Positions 1-7,251 of a stretch of DNA of 11,527 nt are shown here, piece by piece. The notes beneath the pieces were generated by a model. That model saw only the letters and a list, made by a program, of their open reading frames with translations. It was not told the DNA's origin and did not search any database. A program made the position numbers and the translations under genes. The DNA comes from Lautropia sp. (GTDB taxonomy: Bacteria; Pseudomonadota; Gammaproteobacteria; Burkholderiales; Burkholderiaceae_E), in assembly GCA_013813615.1 (NCBI GenBank), contig JACCRJ010000109.1:1-11527 (forward strand), in the 5' to 3' direction. Within the stretch, counting starts at the first letter, position 1. Every line of letters begins with the position of its first letter.

Positions 1-194
1 ACGTGCGACAGATGATCGAGATCGCCCGCACCCTGAATCCGGACATCGAGACGGTTGTTAGGACCCACAGCGAGGAAGAGGCCGCGCTCCTGCGTAACGA
101 GAATGCCGGCACCGTGTTCCTGGGCGAGCACGAACTGGCGATGGCAATGACGCGGTTCGTGATGGAGAAGGTTACGGGGCCGGCAGGCGCTTGA
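1..194 (+). CDS. YbaL/KefB-type cation:proton antiporter, C-terminal end (partial)
   Basis: This is the 3' end of a gene that begins left of the window. About 63 residues are visible, ending at TGA 192-194. The text around 'NPDIETVVRTHSEEEAALL' and 'VFLGEHELAMAMTRFVME' is typical of the very end of YbaL/Kef-family monovalent cation:proton antiporters. There, a cytoplasmic TrkA-N/RCK nucleotide-binding domain follows the membrane exchanger. In that family the RCK domain gates K+ or Na+ efflux in exchange for H+ at the inner membrane. The membrane part lies outside the window, so the ion specificity cannot be judged. The GTG at position 3 is simply an internal valine codon and is not a start. 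The gene converges on the valine-catabolism operon, leaving only 18 bp between the two stops. Family assignment is from memory of conserved C-terminal motifs. Confidence 0.8.
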   Translation, partial: VRQMIEIARTLNPDIETVVRTHSEEEAALLRNENAGTVFLGEHELAMAMTRFVMEKVTGPAGA

Positions 195-214
195 GAGGCA
201 ACGCCGCCGGCCTC
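195..214. terminator. Short hairpin between convergent genes, possible terminator
   Basis: GAGGC (195-199) pairs with GCCTC (210-214) around a 10-nt loop. It fills the 18-bp gap between the antiporter stop and the mmsB stop. There is no T run on either side, so it is at best a weak bidirectional terminator. The stem runs into the mmsB stop codon. Confidence 0.2.
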
Positions 215-1145
215 AGTTCTGGGCGTGATGAAAACGGCCGATGATGCTGGAGAAATCCAGCGCGCCGCTGCCTTCGGCGCTGTGCAAGGCGTAGAAATTG
301 CGCGCGAGGCTGCCCAGCGGCGTGGCGGCGCCGGTGGCCAGCGCGGACTCCATCGCCAGGCCCAGATCCTTCAGCATCAGGTCTGTGCCGAAGCCGCCCG
401 CATAGTTGCGCGACGCCGGCACGCCTTCCATCACGCCCGGCAGCGGGTTGTATTTCTCCAGCGCCCAGTTGCCGCCAGAACTGCGGCGCATGATCTCCGA
501 CAGCACCTTCGGGTCCAGGCCGTTGGCGAGCCCCAGCGCGAGGGCTTCGCTGGTGCCGATCATCAGGATTCCCAGGAGCATGTTGTTGCAGATCTTGGCC
601 GCCTGTCCGGCGCCGGCAGCACCGGCGTGGAAGAGGTTCTTGCCCATTGCCTCCAGCAGCGGCCTGGCGCGCGTGAGCGCCTCCTCTTCGCCTCCGATCA
701 TGAAGGTCAGGGTCGCGCCGGCCGCACCGGCGGTGCCGCCGGATACCGGCGCGTCGATCATCGACAGCCCCTGCTGCGCCGCCGCCAGTGCGACGCGGCG
801 CGAAGTGGCGGGCGCGATGGTGCTGCAGTCGATGACCAGGCTGCCCGGGCGGATGCCGGGCAACAGGCCAGGCTGCCCGTCGCTGCCCAGATAGAGTCCT
901 TCCACATGCCGGCTGGCGGGCAGCATGCTGATGACCACCTCGGCATCGGCAACGGCTTTCGCCGCGCTCGCGGCAATCTCAAGCCCGGCTGCCGCGGCCT
1001 GGTCGCAGGCGCTCCGGGAAAGGTCGAAAGCGCTGAGGACGTGGCCAGCCTTCGCGAGATTCGCGGCCATCGGGCCGCCCATGTTGCCCAGGCCGATGAA
1101 GGCGACCCGGCGCACGTCGCCGGCGCTGCTGCTGTTGGTGCTCAT
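213..1145 (-). CDS. mmsB: 3-hydroxyisobutyrate dehydrogenase
   Basis: This 310-residue enzyme oxidises (S)-3-hydroxyisobutyrate to methylmalonate semialdehyde with NAD+, the step before MmsA in valine breakdown. It shows the full signature of the beta-hydroxyacid dehydrogenase family. The Rossmann motif GLGNMG is at residues 18-23 and DCSTI near 106-110. The substrate loop DAPVSGG is at 131-137. GQAAKICNN (180-188) supplies the catalytic lysine K184 and N188, and a second conserved lysine is K259. The length is normal for the family (about 295-310). The ATG at 1145-1143 is preceded by a GGAGA ribosome binding site about 6 nt away. It is the last gene of the five-gene minus-strand operon, 16 bp after the hydrolase gene. 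Tartronate-semialdehyde reductase is the nearest alternative, but the neighbours strongly favour the valine pathway. Confidence 0.92.
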   Translation of the reverse strand: MSTNSSSAGDVRRVAFIGLGNMGGPMAANLAKAGHVLSAFDLSRSACDQAAAAGLEIAASAAKAVADAEVVISMLPASRHVEGLYLGSDGQPGLLPGIRPGSLVIDCSTIAPATSRRVALAAAQQGLSMIDAPVSGGTAGAAGATLTFMIGGEEEALTRARPLLEAMGKNLFHAGAAGAGQAAKICNNMLLGILMIGTSEALALGLANGLDPKVLSEIMRRSSGGNWALEKYNPLPGVMEGVPASRNYAGGFGTDLMLKDLGLAMESALATGAATPLGSLARNFYALHSAEGSGALDFSSIIGRFHHAQN

Positions 1146-1161
1146 GCGGTTCTCCGTAGTC

Positions 1162-2346
1162 TCAGCGCAGGTCGGCCAGCGGGTTGGCGCCTGCGTAGCG
1201 CGGCTTGAAGTGGTCCTCGACCAGCGCGGCGTCGACGTCCGCCAGCTTTGCAGGCTGCCAGCGCGGCTGCCGGTCCTTGTCGATCAGCAGCGCGCGGATC
1301 CCTTCGGCGAAATCCTGGTGCGCGCAGCAGCCTACCGCCGCGTCGAGTTCCATCTGGAAGACCTCGCGCAGCGACAGATGCCGGGCGCGGCGCAGAAGTG
1401 AGTATGCGAGGGCTGCGGAAGTCGGGCTGCCCCTGCGGAAATTCGATGCCGCGGCGCCGATCCAGGTGTCGGTGCCCGCCGCCTGCTCCAGGCGTGCGGC
1501 AATATCGGCCAGGCCGTCATGGCCGATCAGGACCCGGATCTCGTCGTAACAGGCGCGCAGGTTCGAAGGCGCGGTGGCAGGCGGTGTGGCGCCCGGCACA
1601 TCCGCGGTCGGTGCCGCCTGCGCGTCTGCCGGTGCCGGCTGGCCTGAAGACCAGGCTTGCGCCTCGGTCTGCACCAGATGGCTCAGAACGACCGCGTCGG
1701 CGCCCGCGTTCCGGTGCCAACGGGTCCGGGCCATCGCCTCGAGCAGGCTGCCATGGGACGCCTGCGGCAACTGGCAATCCGCCAGCCCTGCGAACAGCGC
1801 ATCGGCGGCGTTCAGTGGGGCGCCGGTGAGCGCGAGGAACAGGCCTGTGCGCGCCGGCATCCGGTTCAGGAACCAGCTGCCGCCGACGTCAGGGAAGAGC
1901 CCGATGCCGATCTCCGGCATGGCGATGCGGGTGCGTTCCGTGACGATCCGGTGCGAGGCGCCCGCCATCAGGCCGAGGCCGCCCCCCATCACGATGCCGT
2001 TGCCCCAGCACAGGAGCGGCTTCGGGTAGGTGTGGATCAGGTAGTCGAGGCGGTACTCGCGGGTGAAGAACTGGCGGGCGTAGGCGTTGGGCGCCCCGCC
2101 ACAGTCGCGGATGCTCTGGTACAGGTCCCGCAGGTCGCCGCCGGCGCAGAAAGCCTTCTCGCCGGTGCCATCCAGCACCACTGCCACCACGTCCGGATCG
2201 GTGGCCCATTGGGTGAGCTGCGTCTGTAGCGCGTCCACCATTGCCAGCGACAGCGCGTTCAGCGCCGAGGGCGCATCGAGGGTGGCGATGCCCAGCCGAT
2301 GGCCGCAGGCGGTGGCGGTTTCGCGGATCCGGATCGGGTCAGCCAT
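1162..2346 (-). CDS. 3-hydroxyisobutyryl-CoA hydrolase (enoyl-CoA hydratase fold)
   Basis: This 394-residue crotonase-superfamily protein is of the HIBCH type. HIBCH releases CoA from 3-hydroxyisobutyryl-CoA, giving free 3-hydroxyisobutyrate for MmsB. The oxyanion-hole segment FCAGGDLRDLY (66-76) and the GNGIVMGGGLGL stretch (115-126) are clear. MPEIGIGLFPDVGGSWFLN (143-161) carries the E145 and D153 pair that separates hydrolases from ordinary hydratases. The C-terminal HIBCH extension ends in FKPRYAGANPLADLR (380-394). Residues 235-262 form an unusual Ala/Pro-rich low-complexity insert. The ATG at 2346-2344 overlaps the end of the upstream hydratase gene by 8 bp, which implies translational coupling. 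Family databases often label such proteins 'enoyl-CoA hydratase/isomerase'. The length, the E/D pair and the operon context support the hydrolase call. Confidence 0.88.
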   Translation of the reverse strand: MADPIRIRETATACGHRLGIATLDAPSALNALSLAMVDALQTQLTQWATDPDVVAVVLDGTGEKAFCAGGDLRDLYQSIRDCGGAPNAYARQFFTREYRLDYLIHTYPKPLLCWGNGIVMGGGLGLMAGASHRIVTERTRIAMPEIGIGLFPDVGGSWFLNRMPARTGLFLALTGAPLNAADALFAGLADCQLPQASHGSLLEAMARTRWHRNAGADAVVLSHLVQTEAQAWSSGQPAPADAQAAPTADVPGATPPATAPSNLRACYDEIRVLIGHDGLADIAARLEQAAGTDTWIGAAASNFRRGSPTSAALAYSLLRRARHLSLREVFQMELDAAVGCCAHQDFAEGIRALLIDKDRQPRWQPAKLADVDAALVEDHFKPRYAGANPLADLR

Positions 2347-3130
2347 TGCGCCACTGCGGCGTGCGCTTGGCGAGGAAGGCTGCCACGCCCTCGCGCTGGT
2401 CTTCGGTCTCGAACAGGTCCACGAAGGCCTCCCGCTCGGACGGCAGGTTGTGGACCGGCGGCAGCCGGCGGGCCGACTGGATCAGCCGCTTGCAGGCGGC
2501 AACGCTGCTGGGACTCTGCAGGGTCGCCGCCTGTGCGACAGCCAGGGCGCGATCCAGCACGGTGCCGCGCGGCACGACTTCTTCCACCAGGCCGATCCTC
2601 AACGCGGTGGCCGCGTCCACGCGTTCGCCGCAGAGGATCATCCGCTTGGCCCAGCCTTCGCCCACCAGCCAGGGAAGCAGCTGCGTGCCGCCTGCACAGG
2701 GCAACAGGCCGACCGCTGCTTCGGGCAGTGCCAGGACAGCCTGTTCTTCTGCGAGGCGGATGTCGCACGCCAGCGCGCACTCGAGGCCGCCGCCCATCGC
2801 ATAGCCGTTGATGGCGGCGACCGAGACGCCCCTGAAATCCGCCAGGGCTTCGAAGGCCTCCCCGAAGCTGCGGGCGGTTGCACGCGCCGCAGCCCTGTCG
2901 CCGTCGGCGAAGAGCTTCAGGTCCGCGCCGGCGGAAAAGAACTTCTCGCCCTGGCCGGTGACGACCAGGCTGTAGATGTCCCGGTCGGCATTCAGTTCTC
3001 CAACCAGCCGCGCCAGGGCGGCCAGGCTCTCGCGGGTCCAGGTGTTCGCCGGCGGATTGGCGAGGGTGACGACGGCGACACAGCCCTGCCGCTCCAGTTC
3101 CAGTCCCTGCCGGTGCTGCTCGCCATTCAT
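2339..3130 (-). CDS. Enoyl-CoA hydratase (probable methacrylyl-CoA hydratase)
   Basis: This 263-residue crotonase-fold enzyme probably hydrates methacrylyl-CoA to 3-hydroxyisobutyryl-CoA in the valine pathway. FFSAGADLKLF (64-74) and YAMGGGLECALACDIRLAEE (110-129) provide the oxyanion hole and the first catalytic glutamate, E117. LPEAAVGLLPCAGGTQLL (135-152) provides the second, E137. Both glutamates needed for hydratase activity are therefore present, unlike in isomerases and the hydrolase next door. The length matches a single-domain hydratase. Its ATG at 3130-3128 overlaps the acyl-CoA dehydrogenase stop as ATGA. Its own stop overlaps the hydrolase start, so the three genes are translationally coupled. 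The family is certain. The exact acyl-CoA substrate is inferred from position. Confidence 0.87.
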   Translation of the reverse strand: MNGEQHRQGLELERQGCVAVVTLANPPANTWTRESLAALARLVGELNADRDIYSLVVTGQGEKFFSAGADLKLFADGDRAAARATARSFGEAFEALADFRGVSVAAINGYAMGGGLECALACDIRLAEEQAVLALPEAAVGLLPCAGGTQLLPWLVGEGWAKRMILCGERVDAATALRIGLVEEVVPRGTVLDRALAVAQAATLQSPSSVAACKRLIQSARRLPPVHNLPSEREAFVDLFETEDQREGVAAFLAKRTPQWRNG

Positions 3131-4287
3131 CGCGGGATCTCCAGGTTGGACTTCTCCAGCAGCCGGCGCGCCACGATCACCCGCATGATCTCGTTGGTGC
3201 CTTCCAGGATCTGGTGAACCCGTGCGTCGCGCAGGTATCGCTCAAGCGGATACTCCCGGATGTAGCCGTAGCCGCCATGGATCTGGAGAGCCTCGTTGCA
3301 GACGGTGAAACCGACGTCGGTGGCGAAGCGCTTCGCCATTGCGCAGTAGGCGGTCGCATCCGGGGCGCGGGCATCCAGCCGGCTCGCCGCCAGCCTGACC
3401 ATCTGGCGCGCGGCGACCAGTTCGGTGGCCATGTCGGCAAGCTTGAACTGCAGCGCCTGGAAGTCCGCGAGCCGCTGGTTGAACTGCCGGCGCTCCAGCA
3501 TGTAGTTGCGCGCTGCTTCCAGGGCGGCCTGGGCGGCGCCCACCGAGCAGGTTGCGATGTTGATCCGGCCGCCGTCCAGGCCTTTCATGGCAATGCGAAA
3601 GCCCTGGCCTTCCTCGCCCAGCCGCTGGGCCGCCGGCACGCGCACTTCCTCGAAGGTGATCGCCCGGGTGGGCTGGCTGTTCCAGCCGAGCTTCTCTTCC
3701 TTGCGACCGTAGCTGATGCCCGGGCTGTCGGCCGCGACCACGAAGGCGGAGATGCCGCCGGGGCCGCCGCCACCGGTTCGTGCCATCACGACCAGGACGT
3801 CGGTTGCGCCCGCACCGGAAATGAAGGCCTTGCCGCCGTTGAGCAGGTAGCTGTCACCGTCGAGTCGGGCGCTGGTCTGGAGCGATCCGGCGTCGGAGCC
3901 GGCGCCGGGCTCCGTCAGGCAGTAGGAGGCGAGCTTCGCGCCGCTGGTGAGGTCCGGACACCAGGCGGCAGCCACCTCGGGCTGCCCGAACTCGCTGACC
4001 ATCCAGCTCGCCATGTTGTGGATGGTCAGGTAAGCCGTGGTGGAAGGGCAGGCGGCAGCCAGCTCCTCGAAGATCACTGCGGCGTCGAGCCGGCTGAGGC
4101 CCAGTCCACCGTGCGCGGTCGCGGCGTAGAGCCCGCAGAAGCCGAGCTCGCCGGCCTTCGCCAGTGTCTCCCTCGGAAAGATCCCCTCCGCATCCCAGCG
4201 GGCGGCATGCGGCGCCAGTTCACCGGCCGCGAACTCGCGCGCGGTCTGCTGAAATGCGCGCTGATCCTCCGAAAGCTCAAAGTCCAT
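3127..4287 (-). CDS. Acyl-CoA dehydrogenase (probable isobutyryl-CoA dehydrogenase)
   Basis: This FAD-dependent flavoprotein of 386 residues is predicted to oxidise isobutyryl-CoA to methacrylyl-CoA and pass electrons to ETF. It shows the N-terminal helical domain, then the signature CLTEPGAGSDA (123-133), a beta domain, and the C-terminal helices. These contain RRQFNQRL (266-273) and QIHGGYGYIREYPLERYLRD (335-354). VHQILEGTNEIMR (357-369) contains the catalytic glutamate E362, placed as in ACAD8/SCAD-type enzymes. I start it at ATG 4287-4285 (MDFELSEDQ), the usual family N terminus. An in-frame TTG at 4329 would add 14 non-conserved residues. The mmsA stop lies 60 bp upstream, and the hydratase start overlaps this gene's stop. 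The family is certain. Isobutyryl-CoA specificity rests on the neighbours and on resemblance to ACAD8; a short branched-chain substrate is the main alternative. Confidence 0.9.
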   Translation of the reverse strand: MDFELSEDQRAFQQTAREFAAGELAPHAARWDAEGIFPRETLAKAGELGFCGLYAATAHGGLGLSRLDAAVIFEELAAACPSTTAYLTIHNMASWMVSEFGQPEVAAAWCPDLTSGAKLASYCLTEPGAGSDAGSLQTSARLDGDSYLLNGGKAFISGAGATDVLVVMARTGGGGPGGISAFVVAADSPGISYGRKEEKLGWNSQPTRAITFEEVRVPAAQRLGEEGQGFRIAMKGLDGGRINIATCSVGAAQAALEAARNYMLERRQFNQRLADFQALQFKLADMATELVAARQMVRLAASRLDARAPDATAYCAMAKRFATDVGFTVCNEALQIHGGYGYIREYPLERYLRDARVHQILEGTNEIMRVIVARRLLEKSNLEIPR

Positions 4288-4347
4288 CGTCGACAACCAT
4301 CCGACCTGGGCCCCCGACCTGCGTCTCAACCGGGCCGGCGCCGCGCA

Positions 4348-5856
4348 TCAGCGCATGCTGATCGTGGTGTTGACCGCCCCGGATTCGACTGTCTCGTCGA
4401 ACCACCGCGAGGTCACCGTCTTCGTCTGCGTATAGAAAAGCACAGCCTGCTTGCCATAGGGACCGAGGTCCCCGAGCTTCGAGGCGCGCGAACCGGTGAA
4501 GGAGAAGAGCGGCACCGGCACCGGTATCGGCACGTTGATGCCGACCTGACCGACGTCGATCTCTTCCTGGAACTTGCGCGCCACGCCTCCAGAGCGGGTG
4601 AAGATGCCGGTGCCGTTGCCGTGCGGGTTCCGGTTGATCAGCTCGATCGCGTCGTCCAGCGTCGGAACCGACAGGGTACACAGGACCGGCCCGAAGATTT
4701 CCTCCTCGTATATCTTCATTTCCGGCTTTACGCCCGAGAATAAGGTGGGCAGGATGAAGTTGCCTGCCTCGTACCCGGCGACCTTGCCATTGCGGCCGTC
4801 GAGTTCCAGCTTGGCGCCCTGCGCTAGGCCTTCCTCGATGAGGCCGAGGATGCGTTGCTTCGCGGACCTGGAAATGACCGGCCCCAGGTCGGCGCCAGGC
4901 TCGTGGCCGGCGCTGACCTTGAGGGCCTGCGCCTTCCTGGCAAAGTCGGGAATCCAGTTGGCGCTCTCGCCCACGAAGATCACCACCGAGGTCGCCATGC
5001 AGCGCTGTCCGGCTGCGCCGAATCCCGCGCCGATCAGCGCGTTCAACGTCTGCTCCTTGGGTGCGTCCGGCATCACGACCACGTGATTCTTCGCACCCAT
5101 CATGCACTGCGCCCGCTTGCCGGACTTGATAGCCCGGTGGTAGACATGGTTGCCGACCCGGGTCGATCCGACGAACGAGATCGCCTTGATGTCGGGATGG
5201 TCGCAAAGGCCGTTGACCACTTCCTCCGTGCCGTGCACGACGTTGAGCACGCCAGGCGGAATGCCGGCTTGCATCGCCAGCTCCACCAGCTTCATCGTCG
5301 ACAGCGGATCCTGCTCCGACGGCTTGAGCACGAAGGTGTTGCCGCAGGAGATCGCCGTCGGGAACATCCACAGCGGAATCATCGCCGGGAAGTTGAACGG
5401 CGTAATGCCGGCGCACACGCCCAGGGGCTGCAGCAGGGTGTAGGTGTCGACCCCGGTTGCGACGTTGCGGGCTAGTTCGCCGAGCTGCATCGTGCCGATA
5501 TTGGCCGCTTGCTCCACCACTTCCAGTCCGCGGAAGACGTCGCCCTCCGCATCCGCCAGGGTCTTGCCCTGCTCGGAGGTCAGGACCGCCGCGATCTCCT
5601 TCATGTTCTCCCGGATCAGCTGCTGGTACTTGAGGAAGATACGCGCGCGGGTGCCGATGGGCGCGTTGCGCCAGGTCTTGAAGGCCTTGGCAGCGGATGC
5701 CACCGCTGCGTTAAGTTCTTCCGGCGTGGACAGCGGTACGCGGGCGAGCAGTTCCTGGGTGGCCGGGTTGCGGATCTCACGCCATTGCGAGGTGCGCGAC
5801 TGAACCAGCTTGCCATCGATCAGCAAGGGCACGGATGGGGCGTTCTCTGCGGACAT
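4348..5856 (-). CDS. mmsA: CoA-acylating methylmalonate-semialdehyde dehydrogenase
   Basis: This 502-residue aldehyde dehydrogenase converts methylmalonate semialdehyde to propionyl-CoA with NAD+ and CoA, releasing CO2. It is the last step of this valine branch. Visible motifs are TPFNFP (152-157, N155), VLKPSEQDP (176-184, K178) and FVGSTRVG (228-235). GQRCMA (283-288) holds the catalytic cysteine C286, and EEEIFGPVL (384-392) follows. Where hydrolytic ALDHs have E-L-G-G-K, this protein reads MGAKNH (253-258) and lacks the general-base glutamate, which fits the CoA-dependent MMSDH class. The start is ATG 5856-5854, preceded by AGGAGA at a 6-nt spacing. A longer reading back to GTG at 6000 adds 48 proline/arginine-rich residues with no family counterpart. 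It is first in the operon and transcribed away from the gntR gene. Confidence 0.93.
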   Translation of the reverse strand: MSAENAPSVPLLIDGKLVQSRTSQWREIRNPATQELLARVPLSTPEELNAAVASAAKAFKTWRNAPIGTRARIFLKYQQLIRENMKEIAAVLTSEQGKTLADAEGDVFRGLEVVEQAANIGTMQLGELARNVATGVDTYTLLQPLGVCAGITPFNFPAMIPLWMFPTAISCGNTFVLKPSEQDPLSTMKLVELAMQAGIPPGVLNVVHGTEEVVNGLCDHPDIKAISFVGSTRVGNHVYHRAIKSGKRAQCMMGAKNHVVVMPDAPKEQTLNALIGAGFGAAGQRCMATSVVIFVGESANWIPDFARKAQALKVSAGHEPGADLGPVISRSAKQRILGLIEEGLAQGAKLELDGRNGKVAGYEAGNFILPTLFSGVKPEMKIYEEEIFGPVLCTLSVPTLDDAIELINRNPHGNGTGIFTRSGGVARKFQEEIDVGQVGINVPIPVPVPLFSFTGSRASKLGDLGPYGKQAVLFYTQTKTVTSRWFDETVESGAVNTTISMR

Positions 5857-5862
5857 TTCGGG

Positions 5863-5868
5863 TCTCCT
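5863..5868 (-). promoter_or_regulatory. Ribosome binding site that fixes the mmsA start
   Basis: The minus strand reads AGGAGA here, 6 nt before the ATG at 5856. It is the decisive argument for the 502-residue form of MmsA over the longer reading that begins at 6000. Confidence 0.75.
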
Positions 5869-6167
5869 GCAGTTTCGGATGGCCTGCGCCGTCGATGGCC
5901 TCGGCGGCGCTCGCGGCTGGCGGGGGTGCGTTGGGCCGGGCTGCTCTGTCTTCGGGCTGCCTGTCGGCACGCCGCAAACGGACGTAGGGAGATGGTACAC
6001 AGAAGTCCGGGGGCAGTCAGAGCGGGCCGTTTTAGAATGTCAGTGGGCGCAAGGCAGGGCCGCACCTGGAACTGTTCGACGAGGCCGGCAGGCGGGTTGC
6101 GCGGTTCGAGGTGCGCCACCTCTGACGGCTCGGTTGCAAGCCCGTGGTTTCCCCGATGGGCCGGCCG

Positions 6168-6197
6168 TTGCCCCAATTGGTCCAGCCACTGTACTAT
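6168..6197 (+). promoter_or_regulatory. Candidate sigma70 promoter of gntR
   Basis: TTGCCC (6168-6173) and TACTAT (6192-6197) are separated by 18 bp, and each matches 4 of 6 consensus bases. The predicted start site near 6204 leaves a leader of about 115 nt before the gntR ATG. TTGGTC (6177-6182) sits in the spacer and GACCAA (6203-6208) sits at the predicted start site. A repressor bound to these sites would block the promoter, as expected for autoregulation. Promoter strength and use are inferred by eye only. Confidence 0.3.
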
Positions 6198-6232
6198 CGC
6201 CCCGACCAAAGGCAGGACGACCGGCTGGACCA
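6178..6232. repeat. Perfect 10-bp inverted repeat, candidate operator pair
   Basis: TGGTCCAGCC (6178-6187) is the exact reverse complement of GGCTGGACCA (6223-6232); the arms are 35 bp apart. The left arm is inside the candidate gntR promoter and the right arm is downstream of its start site. The 9-mer GGCTGGACC appears again at 7252-7260, just ahead of dctP. TGGT/ACCA half-sites are typical of FadR-subfamily operators, although those are usually compact palindromes and not 35 bp apart. The transcript could also fold into a hairpin using the same arms. Confidence 0.55.
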
Positions 6233-6294
6233 GGAGACGGGTCCTTGAGCCGGATACCTCGAGTGGCGCCTGCCGGGAGAAAAGCGGAGACACG

Positions 6295-6336
6295 ATGTCG
6301 GATTCCATGCCCCACCAGTCATGCCTTCGCCCTTAG
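6295..6336 (+). CDS. Possible 13-codon leader ORF overlapping the gntR start
   Basis: ATG 6295 opens a 13-codon frame (MSDSMPHQSCLRP) closed by TAG 6334-6336. It is preceded by GGAG (6286-6289) at a 5-nt spacing, the only convincing ribosome binding site in this area. The gntR ATG at 6321 lies inside it in another frame and has no visible Shine-Dalgarno sequence of its own. The arrangement suggests that ribosomes load at the leader ORF and reach gntR by coupling or reinitiation. It is too short to support from composition, and the peptide itself may have no role. Confidence 0.3.
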   Translation: MSDSMPHQSCLRP

Positions 6337-7193
6337 CAGGAGCCGGACGGCTCTATCGGCAGATCGCCGAGGAAATCCGCTTGCGCATCGCCGACTCGAC
6401 CTTCGCGGCAGGATCGCGACTGCCCGCCGAGCGCGACCTCGCGCATCGCTTCGCGGTATCGCGCACCTCCGTTCGCGAGGCGCTGATAGCGCTTGAGCTC
6501 GGCGGCTTCGTCGAGGTCCGTGGCGGCTCCGGGATCTATGTCAGCAATCCGTTGCCCTTCATCCGGCCGCTCTTCGAGGCGGTTGACGCCGGTCCGGGCC
6601 CCTTCGAGCTATTGCATGCGCGGTGGCTGGTGGAGGGGGAGATTGCCGCGCTGGCCGCCCGCAGCATCGACGAGCCGACGCTGGCGCGCCTGGCTGAAGC
6701 CCTCCGTGTTCTGCAGTCGCCCGGCGCGAGCGCCCAGGCGCGCGACGACGCGGACCGCAGCTTTCATCTCGGCATTGCGGAGGCGACCGGCAACGGCGCG
6801 CTGATCCAGACGGTCAGGATGTACTGGGACCAGCGCCGCGGACCGATGTGGCAGAAGCTGGTGGAGCACTTCCATACGCCGCAACTGCGCGCTGTAGTGG
6901 CCGACGACCATGCCCGCATCCTCGATGCGCTGGCGATGCGCGCGCCCGCGCGCGCCAGACTGGCGATGCGTCGCCACCTGCTGTGCGTCACCCGGGAGTT
7001 CGGCAAGGAACGCGACACCACCGCCGGGGCGCCGACGCGGCCCCGCTCGCTGCGGGCCGGCATGCCCCCGCCGGGCAGACTTCGCGTCTGCGCGTCCGAA
7101 GACGGCAGTGCGCGACCGGGCGATGCTCAACAATTCCTGGTGGCCCGGGCGGATGGGACGACGAAGTCCGGCTTCAGAGCCCGGGTTTTTTGA
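6321..7193 (+). CDS. GntR-family transcriptional regulator, FadR subfamily
   Basis: This 290-residue DNA-binding regulator has an N-terminal winged helix-turn-helix. That domain includes RLYRQIAEEIRLRIAD (10-25), RLPAERDLAHRFAVSRTSVR (33-52) and the wing VEVRGGSGIYV (64-74). An FCD effector domain follows. D145 and H149 (in DRSFHLGIAEATGN), H197 and H219 (in MRRHL) match the FCD metal-ligand pattern, so a carboxylate ligand held by a divalent metal is plausible. It is divergent from the mms operon and directly upstream of the TRAP transporter genes. This makes it the likely regulator of the transporter and possibly of valine catabolism. Family members usually end soon after the MRRHL helix. 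Here about 60 low-complexity residues follow (from about 230) and run through hairpin-rich DNA to TGA 7191-7193. Lost stop or natural tail cannot be told apart from this sequence. Confidence 0.88.
   Translation: MPSPLAGAGRLYRQIAEEIRLRIADSTFAAGSRLPAERDLAHRFAVSRTSVREALIALELGGFVEVRGGSGIYVSNPLPFIRPLFEAVDAGPGPFELLHARWLVEGEIAALAARSIDEPTLARLAEALRVLQSPGASAQARDDADRSFHLGIAEATGNGALIQTVRMYWDQRRGPMWQKLVEHFHTPQLRAVVADDHARILDALAMRAPARARLAMRRHLLCVTREFGKERDTTAGAPTRPRSLRAGMPPPGRLRVCASEDGSARPGDAQQFLVARADGTTKSGFRARVF
7144..7191 (+). terminator. Terminator-like hairpin with T6 tract inside the gntR 3' end
   Basis: CCCGGGC (7144-7150) pairs with GCCCGGG (7179-7185), followed at once by six T (7186-7191). The 28-nt loop contains a smaller GAAG/CTTC hairpin. 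The gntR stop codon TGA begins with the last T. The structure would separate gntR from dctP transcription, or attenuate read-through into the transporter genes. The long loop lowers confidence. Confidence 0.4.
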
Positions 7194-7204
7194 AGGCGAA
7201 CGAC

Positions 7205-7251
7205 GGCGGCTGCAGTGCCGCCATGATTCCTGTAGCCGGCTGAGACCGGCT
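7205..7251 (+). promoter_or_regulatory. Two tandem hairpins in the dctP leader
   Basis: GGCGGC/GCCGCC (7205-7210 with 7217-7222, 6-nt loop) is followed by AGCCGG/CCGGCT (7234-7239 with 7246-7251, 6-nt loop). Both lie between the gntR stop and the dctP ribosome binding site. The second overlaps the end of the third GGCTGGACC copy (7252-7260 with one shared flank). They could be an operator or a leader structure. The sequence alone does not assign a function. Confidence 0.4.

Larger units (their letters stand above)
5857..6320. other. Divergent intergenic control region between mmsA and gntR
   Basis: This 464-bp gap between divergent genes contains no recognisable complete protein gene. It should hold the start signals of the mms operon (minus strand) and of gntR (plus strand). 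On the minus strand, CTGACT followed after 17 bp by TACCAT (roughly 6018 down to 5990) is a weak sigma70 candidate. On the plus strand, a better candidate sits at 6168-6197, overlapping an inverted repeat. Positions 6036-6125 contain a plus-strand stretch that reads like coding sequence (ending ARFEVRHL before TGA 6123-6125). It has no start codon and may be a gene relic or chance. A short leader ORF lies at 6295-6336. Confidence 0.6.

Noticed and set aside
4288..4329. TTG-initiated extension of the acyl-CoA dehydrogenase
   Set aside because: It adds 14 non-conserved residues; the family normally starts at a sequence like MDFELSEDQ, encoded from ATG 4287.
3214..4743. 509-codon open frame on the plus strand opposite the acyl-CoA dehydrogenase and mmsA
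   Set aside because: It crosses two clearly real minus-strand genes and has a repetitive Arg/Gly/Ala composition with no recognisable domain.
5857..6000. N-terminal extension of MmsA to GTG 6000
   Set aside because: The added 48 residues are proline/arginine-rich without family counterpart, while ATG 5856 has AGGAGA at the right distance and gives the normal length.
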